Assembly: GCF_011087585.1 (NCBI RefSeq)
Contig: NZ_VJOT01000044.1
Span: 62,001-126,000 of the forward strand
Reading direction: 5' to 3'
From: Neochlamydia sp. AcF84
GTDB lineage: Bacteria; Chlamydiota; Chlamydiia; Chlamydiales; Parachlamydiaceae
DNA: 64,000 bases
Of this stretch, positions 8,827-17,091 are shown piece by piece. The notes below the pieces were generated by a model. That model was not told the DNA's origin, ran no database searches, and saw nothing but the letters and a program-made list of their open reading frames with translations. The number at the start of each line of letters is the position of its first letter. Within the stretch, counting starts at the first letter, position 1. A program made the translations under genes and the position numbers.

Positions 8827-9423
8827 CTACAGCCTAAAACGTTGCTTTAATTCCTCTGGTATGTTTTCCAGCGGATTTCCGTCTAACTTAAGATCTAAAT
8901 ACTCAGGGAGCAGTGCTGTTTCTGCAGGAAGGGAGGTAAGCTGGTTGCTGTTTAAGTCAAGCTCTTGCAGCTGGGATAGCTGTCCTATCCACGCAGGAAA
9001 GCTTGCTAGCTGGTTTTTGCTTAAGCAAAGCCATTCCAGGCAAGAAAGCCGCCTAATTTCAGTAGGAAGAGAGGTAAGCTGGTTATTGTTTAAGTCAAGC
9101 TCTTGCAGTTGAGAAAGATAGCCTATCTTTGCATGAAGAGAGGTAAGCTGGTTGCTTTTTAAGTAGAGCTTTTGCAGGCGAGATAATTGCCCAATTTCTT
9201 CAGGAAGAGAGGTAAGCTGGTTGCTGCTTAAGTCAAGTTTTTCCAGATCCGATAGCTGTCCTATCTCTGCAGGGAGGAGGGTAAGCCGGTTGCTTCCTAA
9301 TGTAAGCCTTTGCAGCTGGGATAACTGCCCTATTTCTGCAGGAAGGGAGGTAAGCTGGTTGTGGTGTAAGGGAATCTTTAGGAGCCAAGATAATTGACCT
9401 ATTTCTGCAGGAAGAGAGGTAAG
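8827..9423 (-). pseudogene. C-terminal LRR portion after in-frame TAG
   Basis: This stretch continues the reading frame of the F-box/LRR gene at 9424-11277 after its TAG codon. It encodes about eight and a half further 23-residue LRRs without another stop. It ends with a cap, GNPLENIPEELKQRFRL-stop at 8827, which matches the cap of the neighbouring paralogue (KNPLKSISNEIKQRFNL). The intact gene therefore ran 8827-11277, 816 codons plus stop. No start codon with a ribosome site is evident for independent translation. It is expressed only if the TAG is read through or is a sequencing error. Confidence 0.8.
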
Positions 9424-10764
9424 CTAATTATTGTTTAAGTGAAGCTCTCGTAGCTGGGATAATTGCCCTATCTCAGAAGGAAGGGAGGTAAGCTGGTTGT
9501 TGCTTAAATCAAACTTTCGCAGCTGAGAAAGTTGCCTTATTTCTTTAGGAAGGGAAGTAAGCCGATTATTGTTTAAGTGAATCTGTTGTAGCTGGGATAA
9601 CTGCCCTATTTCTGCAAGAAGGGAGGTAAGCTGGTTCCTGTCTAAGTCAAGCACTTGCAGCTGGGATAGCTGCCCTATCTCAAAAGGAAGGGAAGTAAGC
9701 TGATTATTGCTTAATTGAATCTCTTGTAGCTGGGATAACTGCCCTATTTCTGCAGGAAGGGAGGTAAGCTGGTTGCTGTCTAAGTCAAGCACTTGCAGCT
9801 GGGATAGCTGCCCTATCTCAAAAGGAAGGGAAGTAAGCTGATTATTGTTTAAGCCAAGCTCTAGCATTGGAGACAGCTGCCCCATCTCTGCCGGAAGGAA
9901 AGTAAGCTGATTATTGTTTAAGTAAAGCCTTTGCAGCTGAAATAACTGCCCTATCTCTGCGGGAAGGGATGTAAGCTGATTATTGTTTAAGTAAAGCCTT
10001 TGCAGCTGGGATAACTGCCCTATTTCTGCAGGAAGGGATGTAAGCTGATCATTGTTTAAGTGGAGTTCTTGTAGCTGGGATAACTGCCCTATCTCTGCGG
10101 GAAGGGAGGTAAGCTGGTTGTGGTGTAAGTGAATCTTTAGGAGCCTAGATAATTGGCCTATTTCTGCAGGAAGGGAGGTAAGCTGGTTGTGGTGTAAGTG
10201 AATCTTTAGGAGCCTAGATAATTGGCCTATTTCTGCAGGAAGGGATGTAAGCTGATTATCGTTTAAGTGAAGCTCTTGTAGCTGGGATAACTCCCCTATT
10301 TCTGCGGGAAGGGAGGTAAGCTGGTTATTGTCTAAGTCAAGCACTTGCAGCCGGGATAATTGCCCTATCTCAAAAGGAAGAGATGTAAGCTGATTATCGT
10401 TTAAGTAAAGCCTTTGCAGCTGGGATAACTGCCCTATTTCTGCAGGAAGGGAGGTAAGCTGGTTGTGGTGTAAGGGAATCTTTAGGAGCCGAGATAATTG
10501 ACCTATTTCTGCAGGAAGAGAGGTAAGCTGATTATTGTTTAAGTGAAGCTCTCGTAGCTGGGATAATTGCCCTATCTCAGAAGGAAGGGATGTAAGCTGA
10601 TTATTGTTTAAGTAAAGCCTTTGCAGCTGGGATAACTGCCCTATTTCTGCAGGAAGGAATGTGAGTTGGTTGCTGTTTAAGTTAAGCTCTTGCAGCTGGG
10701 CAAGTCGCCCTATTTCTGGAGGTAAAAAGGTCAACCCAATGCTTCTTAAGCTTAAATTCGTAAT
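8830..10764 (-). repeat. 28 tandem 69-bp LRR-coding repeats
   Basis: The DNA is a perfect-phase array of 69-bp units, each coding a 23-residue LRR of the form LxxLxLxxNQLTSLPAEIGQLSQ. Twenty-eight units fit exactly between 10764 and 8830 when the 24-residue last unit is included. Units 9 and 10 (about 10075-10212) are essentially identical. Units 4-5 resemble units 20-21, showing past unequal exchange of blocks. The array is coding, so it is not a CRISPR or satellite. Confidence 0.9.
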
Positions 10765-11277
10765 ATTTTGGTCATATCTTTCAATCCACCCTCTGAGAAG
10801 TTCTCCTTTTTTTTGTAAAGGCAAATATTTAATTTTCTCTCGATCCAAGTATTCTCTTCCATTAGGTAATGCTTTCCACATTAACAGGCGATTGATGTTC
10901 AGCAAATAAGAGGAGTAATTAGGCAGAGTAAAATATTTTTCTTCCTCAGTTACCCATTTAAATTCTAACTCTGCAGGAGAAATCGAGCTAGCTAAAGCGA
11001 AGATTTGCCTAAAAATTGCATTTACCTTTGCTGTTTCAGAAAGTCTATCTCCTAGCTTATAAATCCTATCTAAGATAAGAGCCTGCTTGTTAACATCTCC
11101 TTGTGGAACATGTACTTTACCTATTTGCTTATAAAGCCAGGGCATGACTTCATTAGCTAGGAGGTGGTGCCATCTTACACATACACTAAATAAGGAAAGG
11201 TTAGCACAATCTTTTAAAATAGGGACTAGTATTTCATTAGGTAAATGTTCAATGGTAGTAGAAGAGCTAGGATTCAT
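9424..11277 (-). CDS. F-box/LRR protein, truncated by in-frame TAG
   Basis: A eukaryotic-like F-box lies at residues 10-45 (LPNEILVPILKDC ... VCVRWHHLL). It is followed by a family-specific linker at about 80-170 (FTLPNYSSYLLNINRLLMW) and then 23-residue LRRs. F-box proteins recruit substrates to SCF ubiquitin ligases, so this is probably a secreted effector acting on host ubiquitination (inference). The stop at 9424-9426 is TAG where every other repeat has CAG in the NQLTSLP motif. The same frame then continues for 199 more codons. No signal peptide is visible, which would suit type III secretion. ATG 11277 aligns with the start of the paralogue at 13190. Confidence 0.85.
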   Translation of the reverse strand: MNPSSSTTIEHLPNEILVPILKDCANLSLFSVCVRWHHLLANEVMPWLYKQIGKVHVPQGDVNKQALILDRIYKLGDRLSETAKVNAIFRQIFALASSISPAELEFKWVTEEEKYFTLPNYSSYLLNINRLLMWKALPNGREYLDREKIKYLPLQKKGELLRGWIERYDQNITNLSLRSIGLTFLPPEIGRLAQLQELNLNSNQLTFLPAEIGQLSQLQRLYLNNNQLTSLPSEIGQLSQLRELHLNNNQLTSLPAEIGQLSRLLKIPLHHNQLTSLPAEIGQLSQLQRLYLNDNQLTSLPFEIGQLSRLQVLDLDNNQLTSLPAEIGELSQLQELHLNDNQLTSLPAEIGQLSRLLKIHLHHNQLTSLPAEIGQLSRLLKIHLHHNQLTSLPAEIGQLSQLQELHLNNDQLTSLPAEIGQLSQLQRLYLNNNQLTSLPAEIGQLFQLQRLYLNNNQLTFLPAEMGQLSPMLELGLNNNQLTSLPFEIGQLSQLQVLDLDSNQLTSLPAEIGQLSQLQEIQLSNNQLTSLPFEIGQLSQLQVLDLDRNQLTSLLAEIGQLSQLQQIHLNNNRLTSLPKEIRQLSQLRKFDLSNNQLTSLPSEIGQLSQLRELHLNNN

Positions 11278-11981
11278 TGAATGGCGCCTTTAAGTGTTAT
11301 ACATGTTTTTTAAGCAAAATAGGGGAAAGACTCAAAATGTACAAGAAAATATTAGAGAGAAACTCCTTAAGCCGTTAAGCTTGGAAATAGGGGAATATGG
11401 CTCACATTCCGCAGGTTGCAGCAATTCCCGAATATTATTTTTATTTATACTGAAAATTGCCTTAAATTTTTTTAGAAAAGGCTAATCTTGTTCTTTTTAA
11501 AGCAAAGAAAGTGAGAACATAAACGAGGGAAAAGTAGCCCGGGTCTTGCTTACCTTAAAATTGGTTTTGCAATGAGTGGCAAAATTACCCAAGGGATGAT
11601 GATAGTCAGGTAGTCTCTTCAGACCCCAGGGTGATTATGATCACAGGAAAAGTGTTAAGTTAATAAAAATTAATGAGTTGGATTTTACCTTAGGCCCTAT
11701 ACACGAAAGCATAAAAGAATTAATCCTTAATTTAAACCCTAACATAAGAGGTGTTTTACTGGTTTTAGGCCTCCTTGGCAGAGATTAGATTACGAGAAAA
11801 ATTAACTTGTAGAATGCAGGATATAAAAACGCTGTTAGAAAATTTTTTCTCCTTTAGCAAATAAAAACTTTAGAAGATGATGTCTATTGATAGGTCGGAA
11901 AATTTTCTATATCTTTACAGCTCTCTGCCCATAGTAATCATTTTTTTAGCTCATTAGGTAATTATGATGCAAAATTTTTGA
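11278..11981. other. spacer between tandem LRR genes, holding an inserted element
   Basis: The outer parts, 11285-11396 and about 11815-11981, match the shorter spacer at 8545-8826. The middle is an inserted inverted-repeat element described separately. A 63-codon frame at 11294 is not supported by any other signal. Confidence 0.6.
11399..11815. mobile_element. diverged small inverted-repeat element (MITE-like), copy A
   Basis: The element begins GGCTCACATTCCGCAGGTT and ends AACTTGTAGAATGCAG, an imperfect inverted pair. It interrupts a spacer whose sister copy at about 8655 lacks it. Flanks read GGAATAT on the left and AGGATAT on the right, so a 6-bp duplication with one change is likely. 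Inside, AAGCAAAGAAAGTGAGAACAT (11503-11523) and ATTATGATCACAGGA then GAGTTGGATTTTA align with the reverse complement of the 425-bp element at 58571-58995. No frame of useful length is present. Confidence 0.7.
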
Positions 11982-13190
11982 TTAAAGATTAAAGCGCTGC
12001 TTTATTTCATTTGAAATGGATTTTAGGGGATTTTTTTTTAAATTGAAATTTACTCCTTCAGGTAACTGTCCTAGCTCGGTAGGAAGGGTATTAATTTGGT
12101 TGCTGATTGCGCTAAGATCTTCTAGATAAGAAAGCTGCTTTAGCTCTGCAGGAAGAGAGGAAAGCTGGTTGTGGTCTACGTTAATTATTTCCAGCTGAGA
12201 GAGTTGCCCTATCTCAGTAGGAAGGGAGACAAGCTGGTTGTGGTCTAAGCTAATTATTTCTAGCTGAGAAAGTTGCTTTATTTCTGCAGGAAGGGAGGTA
12301 AGTTGGTTACTTTGCAAAAAAAGCCACTTAAGCTGAACTAGATGAATTATCTCTAAGGGAAAAACAGTAAACTGGTTGCTGCTTAAGTCCAAGTCTTGCA
12401 GATAAGCTATCTGTTTTATCTCCGAAGGAAGGGAGGTTAAATAGTTATCGTTTATGTTAAGCTCAATCAGCTTGAATAGCTGGCCTATCTCAGCGGGAAG
12501 GGTTGTTAGCTGGTTGCTGTTTAAGGTAAGTTGTTGCAGTTGGGATAGCTGTCCTATTTCTTTTGGAAGAAATGTTAGCTTATTATTTTCTAGGTTAAGA
12601 TGTTTTAGCTTGGATAAGTGCTGTATTTCTGGAGGTAAAAATGTCAGGCCACTTCTTGTTATCCCTAGGCTAGTAATATTTTTGCCAAACCTTTCTATCC
12701 ACTTTTTAAAAAGCTCCCCTTTTTTTTCTAAAGGCAAATATTTGATTTTCTCTTGATCTAAGTACTCCCTTCCACCAGGTAGAGCTTTCCACATTAACAG
12801 GCGATTGATATTCAGCAGATAAGAGGAGTAATTAGCCAGAGTAAAATATCTTTTTTCCTCAGTTACCCATTTAAATTCTAATTCTAAAGGTGAAAGAGAG
12901 CTAGCTAGAGCAAAGGTTTGCTTAAAGATTGCATTTACTTTAGCAATTATAGAAAGCCCCATTTTTAGCCTATAAATTTTGTCTAAAATGAGAGCCTGCT
13001 TGCTAGCATCTCCTTGAGGGACATGTACTTTACCTATTTGCTTATAAAGAGAAGGCATAACTTCGGTAGCCAGCAGATGATGCCATCTTGTACAAACGAT
13101 AGACAGGGCTGGTGAGGTACAATACTTTAAAATAGGGACTAGTATCTCATTAGGTAGGCATTCAATCGTGGTAGAAGAGCTAGGATTCAA
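11982..13190 (-). CDS. F-box/LRR protein
   Basis: This encodes 402 residues, a shorter paralogue of the protein at 11277. An F-box lies at about 10-45 (LPNEILVPILKYC ... VCTRWHHLL). The shared linker carries FTLANYSSYLLNINRLLMW. Ten 23-residue LRRs follow, closing with KNPLKSISNEIKQRFNL. A host-directed ubiquitin-ligase adaptor is the likely role, inferred from domain content. The start is TTG (TTG-AAT-CCT) where the paralogue has ATG-AAT-CCT. No other ATG precedes the F-box, so either TTG is used or the start has been lost. The repeats are more varied than in the neighbour, with changes such as NQFTVFPLEI, which suggests an older array. Confidence 0.85.
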   Translation of the reverse strand: MNPSSSTTIECLPNEILVPILKYCTSPALSIVCTRWHHLLATEVMPSLYKQIGKVHVPQGDASKQALILDKIYRLKMGLSIIAKVNAIFKQTFALASSLSPLELEFKWVTEEKRYFTLANYSSYLLNINRLLMWKALPGGREYLDQEKIKYLPLEKKGELFKKWIERFGKNITSLGITRSGLTFLPPEIQHLSKLKHLNLENNKLTFLPKEIGQLSQLQQLTLNSNQLTTLPAEIGQLFKLIELNINDNYLTSLPSEIKQIAYLQDLDLSSNQFTVFPLEIIHLVQLKWLFLQSNQLTSLPAEIKQLSQLEIISLDHNQLVSLPTEIGQLSQLEIINVDHNQLSSLPAELKQLSYLEDLSAISNQINTLPTELGQLPEGVNFNLKKNPLKSISNEIKQRFNL

Positions 13191-13527
13191 TTTTACGACC
13201 TCTTTAAGATTTATCCATATTTTTAGCCCTGTTAGTGCTAAGTTCTAAAAGGAGTAAATAAAAGATATAAGATATAAGAAAATGCTACAACTATACTTTT
13301 AACCTTTAATCTTGCAAAGAAAGAAGTAGGCTTCTTTAAAATCAAAGCACAATATAACTTTTACTATCAGGGTGGATTAATATCTAAAGAAATGCCATGT
13401 AATCTGATAGGATAGAGAGATTAGATCATTCTCTTGCTTCAAAAGAGTTCATAAGAATTGTTCTTAAATAATTGATTATAATATACTAAAAGGCGCCTAT
13501 TTAATCTTAATATTTAGGAGTGCTAGC
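13191..13527. other. divergent intergenic region, LRR gene and 1025-aa gene
   Basis: About 340 bp between divergently transcribed genes, AT-rich, so it presumably holds both promoters. The first bases (CTTTAAGATTTATCCATATTTTTAG) resemble the upstream flank of the other LRR loci, which again marks the duplicated unit. No confident -10/-35 pair was chosen. Confidence 0.4.
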
Positions 13528-16500
13528 ATGACGCCTTACCCGGGGATAGAAAAATCCATTCTTAATGGTAATCCCAATCAGCAACTGTACTTGAAAGAAA
13601 AGGTAGTTAATAAAAAAAATTCTCAAGACTTAAAAGTAACTTTTGAGCAGCTAAAGAATTCCCCCACCGAAAAAGCGCGTAGCGCTAGTTTTTCTCGAGT
13701 CCTATCTGGTAAAGCTAGTGTATCGGAAGCTTTTAAGTCTGTACAAAATACTATTTTAAGAAAAGAAGGAGAGCATGAAGATTTTTTACCTTCTACATCC
13801 TCTATTAAGACAGATACTAACTGCTATTTAATGGATTTAGAAAAAAAAATTCGGTTGGTCGTTAGCAACTTTGGCAATGAAAGTAGAGAAGAATTAAGAT
13901 CCTTTTTAGCAGAAATAAAATCTCTTTCTCAAATGCTTTATAATGAATTATGTTCGGATGGTAATCTATTTTATTCTCCAAGGAAAGTAGTATCGATTGG
14001 AGTGACCCTAGGTGATTTTAGCCAATTTTTGTTCAACCTAAAAGTTCAACCCTCAAAGGGCCATGATGCCATTGCTAGGACGCTTAGAGAGTGCCTTCTT
14101 ATCCTGAAAAAAAATCATCAAGTTCCTGTACAAGAAGGATATGATTATAAAAATTCTACCAATGAGGCCAATTTAGTTAAATGGATAGCTTTAAAAGAAA
14201 TAAGTCCTTCTGTAGTAAAAAACCTTATTGCTTATCAAAATGCTATGGGAGCATTAATAGAATTATTAGAAGATGAAAAAGCTTTTATTGCCACTCACCG
14301 TACCATTCGGACAGATTTTAGGATAGATGGTGTGAAAAGCCAGGCAGTCATTCAAATGATAAAGACGTTGCATACAACGCCGCAACTTGCCACGATATTA
14401 TATGATCTTAGCCGTGGTGTAAATCGCACCTTTGAAGATGAAGCTGACAGAGGCACAGATGGGGAGCTAAACAGCTTAGATAAAGCAGCATATAGAATAA
14501 AAGAAGAAGAGCGCAATAATTATTTTATCATGCGTTATCATGAAATTATCTATTCTTTAAAAGCCATTCAGGCAAATATAACTGAGCGCATCCAATTTGA
14601 ATATCCTCTAGACAAGTATTATGTTAATGAAGAAGCTCGGATTAAGCTAACAAGCCTCCCTGCAAAAAATCGATCAGAGCTGGCAGACTCAGAAAAAGCT
14701 GCTTGCCTTGCTATATCTTCAACCTCTTTGCCTGGAAAGTATAAAATTTTAAATTCTTCTTTAGAAGAAGGTGAACCTTTTTTCAATAGCCGTTCAATCC
14801 GTAAAAGTCTTCCCTCTCCTTCCTCTAGCGATAGCTTAATGAGGCATCCTCGCATTGATAATAAGGCTAGCAAGGAAACAAAACGCCAAAGCCTTCCTAC
14901 CCTCGAAATAGCAGGGATTGAAAGAATAAAAAGCCTAGAAGAAAATCTTCAATTTATTAAAGAAAATTATAGGGATATGTCTAAAAATGAGCTTATTAAA
15001 GAAGCTCTTAGCGAAATGATACTTCTTGCTGAGGCAATGATAGAAAGAAATTTAAAGGATTTTTCCTTTACATCTGCTCGTAAGCGAGGCTCCATTGGGC
15101 TTACTCCCTTAGATTTCAGAGAAGTTTTATTCAATGCTGAAGTAAAGCCTTCTGAAGAGCATAACATCATCGTCGATCTTTTAGCAGGCTTTCTTATGGA
15201 TTTAGGAAAAAATCGAAAGATTCCGGTAGAGGGCAAAAAATCCTCTACCAATGCGAAAAATCTATTAAAATGGATCGATGCTGCTCAAGTGAGTCGATCT
15301 CCTATCCTTAACCTCTATTTGTATCAACAAGCGATGCAAAAATTAGTGGCTTTAATTGAAAATGAGAAGAGAGACTTTGCTTTTTCAGGCAAGCTTCGCA
15401 ATATTATTTTTAAATGGGAGGATCGTAAAGCAGATTCTCTTAAAAAAATGGCAAAAGATTTGGACACTTCTATCCAAATCGCTTCTCTCTTGAATGAAAT
15501 TAATCTAGGACTCAGACGGGCTTTTGGGGATACTGTGGCTGCTTGGGGTGAAAAGGGGACGGATGAAGGAATCATTAATTATGTTAGATTAAGGTATGAG
15601 CAGATCATCAACTCTTTAAAAAATATTGCCACTAATATTGATGAACGTATTAGGTATGAACTGTGGATCAGCAAAAAGTTTCCTGTCTATTTTCTAGAAG
15701 AAAGAGAAAGTAAATGTCTTAAAGAAAAAGATGAATATTTGCAAGCGGATAAAAATGCTTTAGCGGCTTTTAGCTTCAATGAAAATTTAGGCAGCGTGGG
15801 AAAATATATTACCTCCGCAAGAATGACTCAGGCTGGTAAAGCTACCGAATGGCTCTATGTACTAGAATCTAAGACATTAAAACTTATTGCAGGTCGTCAA
15901 GATCTTTTGATTTACGGTAGCTTGAAAACCTTAGCGGAAGTAAAAAACTTTTTTGCCGATTTTATTAAAAAACTTACGCAACAGCTAGGATATGAGCCGC
16001 ATGAGATAGAAGCCCTTCTCGAATATTTCGCTATCGATGGAAATGATTCAGGAATCATGCAAGGCGCTATTATAAAAGGATGTGAACAATTTTCTAAGAT
16101 GTGCCAAGAGGTCGTCTATCCTCGAGAAGAATTTGCTAGCTTGTTAGCTGTCCTAAAATTTGTGCATCAGGCTAGTGCTTACGCTTATGGGCCCTCTACT
16201 TTAAATTATCTGCACGAAAGGTTAATGGGTCAAAAGCTGCTAAGTTCTTTTAGAAGCTCCTCGCCTACCAAGCCTACAAAAAAATATGAAATTCGTTTTG
16301 AGGAGGAAAAAATCATTTTGCGTGCTAAAGGAATCTATAATGTAAAATTGTTAGACGCTAAAAAAGCTATTCTTTCGGATAACCAGGTTATGATCAAAGA
16401 GTATCTCGAATTTAAAGTAACGCGTGATCAGCTATTAATTGCAGAGAGTTGGAATGAAGCAAGCTTTATAGAGATCGTACATAAAGAACACCTTTCTAAA

Positions 16501-16605
16501 GAAGTGCAACACCATTTAGATGTTTTGCAAATTAATCTTTTTAAAAATAAAATACCTTTTAAAGTGGAGAAAACCTATGGGTCTTTAAAAACAAAAAAAG
16601 GGTAA
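13528..16605 (+). CDS. large hypothetical protein with internal duplication
   Basis: This 1025-residue protein belongs to no family I recognise. It is charged and predicted mainly helical. Two halves repeat each other: about residues 112-365 (NFGNES ... TERIQFEYPLDKYY) and 482-710 (NYRDMSK ... DERIRYELWISK). Shared landmarks in the same order are VSIGVTLGDF / GSIGLTPLDF, NSTNEANLVKWI / SSTNAKNLLKWI, and the RYHEIIYSLKAI / RYEQIINSLKNI helix. A serine-rich linker (about 400-455) joins them. A third region lies beyond residue 760 and ends lysine-rich. The start has AGGAG 7 nt upstream. No signal peptide or membrane segment is seen; a secreted effector is possible but unproven. Confidence 0.75.
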   Translation: MTPYPGIEKSILNGNPNQQLYLKEKVVNKKNSQDLKVTFEQLKNSPTEKARSASFSRVLSGKASVSEAFKSVQNTILRKEGEHEDFLPSTSSIKTDTNCYLMDLEKKIRLVVSNFGNESREELRSFLAEIKSLSQMLYNELCSDGNLFYSPRKVVSIGVTLGDFSQFLFNLKVQPSKGHDAIARTLRECLLILKKNHQVPVQEGYDYKNSTNEANLVKWIALKEISPSVVKNLIAYQNAMGALIELLEDEKAFIATHRTIRTDFRIDGVKSQAVIQMIKTLHTTPQLATILYDLSRGVNRTFEDEADRGTDGELNSLDKAAYRIKEEERNNYFIMRYHEIIYSLKAIQANITERIQFEYPLDKYYVNEEARIKLTSLPAKNRSELADSEKAACLAISSTSLPGKYKILNSSLEEGEPFFNSRSIRKSLPSPSSSDSLMRHPRIDNKASKETKRQSLPTLEIAGIERIKSLEENLQFIKENYRDMSKNELIKEALSEMILLAEAMIERNLKDFSFTSARKRGSIGLTPLDFREVLFNAEVKPSEEHNIIVDLLAGFLMDLGKNRKIPVEGKKSSTNAKNLLKWIDAAQVSRSPILNLYLYQQAMQKLVALIENEKRDFAFSGKLRNIIFKWEDRKADSLKKMAKDLDTSIQIASLLNEINLGLRRAFGDTVAAWGEKGTDEGIINYVRLRYEQIINSLKNIATNIDERIRYELWISKKFPVYFLEERESKCLKEKDEYLQADKNALAAFSFNENLGSVGKYITSARMTQAGKATEWLYVLESKTLKLIAGRQDLLIYGSLKTLAEVKNFFADFIKKLTQQLGYEPHEIEALLEYFAIDGNDSGIMQGAIIKGCEQFSKMCQEVVYPREEFASLLAVLKFVHQASAYAYGPSTLNYLHERLMGQKLLSSFRSSSPTKPTKKYEIRFEEEKIILRAKGIYNVKLLDAKKAILSDNQVMIKEYLEFKVTRDQLLIAESWNEASFIEIVHKEHLSKEVQHHLDVLQINLFKNKIPFKVEKTYGSLKTKKG

Positions 16606-17091
16606 AAAATCATAAATTTTTACGATAAGTCTTTTAAAGTTAAAGGGTTAATTGCTAAACAAAATTTTTTCCCTTTATGATTGCCTATCTAAAAAGCAGC
16701 CTTTTTAAGGTTCTTTAAGGAGTGAAAAAATGGGATTTAAGGAATAAAGTTTTTAAAAGATTAAATATATCAACTGGCAATCCACGCGAGCTGGAGCCAT
16801 TTTTTGATCGATTTACTATTAGATGAACTTTAGCTGGGTGTCGGTAAAACCTGTCCTAACCCAGCTGCTTTAAATTTTTAGAGGAAAGTAGCTAATCTTA
16901 AAAGTTGTAAGTCTTTAAAAACTTGTTAAGATTTTAAGGCAATGAAATGGGCACTATGAAAACCTTTCTATATAGGTTAAAGCTGTTTGATGATCCATCA
17001 TTTACAAAATTTTATTTGTAAAAGAGCTTAACTACGCTTTTTTGTTAGGTAATTCCTTGGATCCAAGGTTTATTCATAGCGAGCTTTTATT
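16606..17091. other. convergent intergenic region before dnaA end
   Basis: About 490 bp without a gene between two converging genes. It contains the hairpin listed at 16832-16866. The rest is AT-rich with no recognisable frame or repeat. Confidence 0.4.
16832..16866. terminator. hairpin, possible terminator
   Basis: AGCTGGGT at 16832-16839 pairs perfectly with ACCCAGCT at 16859-16866 across an 18-base loop. GCTTTAAATTTTT follows on the plus strand. It lies about 230 bp after the 1025-residue gene, so assignment to that gene is uncertain. Confidence 0.4.

Noticed and set aside
9424-9426. Genome-wide reassignment of TAG as glutamine
   Set aside because: Other genes end normally in TAG (for example ftsI neighbours and LRR end at 8827), so one TAG is better explained by mutation or error.
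8830-10764. Regular 69-bp repeat array that could be mistaken for a CRISPR or satellite
   Set aside because: The units keep one reading frame and encode 23-residue LRRs with no unique spacers.
11520-11560. tRNA-like GGGAAAAGTAGCCCGGG segment
   Set aside because: No cloverleaf can be completed, and the stretch lies inside the inverted-repeat element.
14619-15575. Minus-strand frames within the 1025-codon gene
   Set aside because: Serine- and lysine-rich shadows of the coding strand without ribosome sites.
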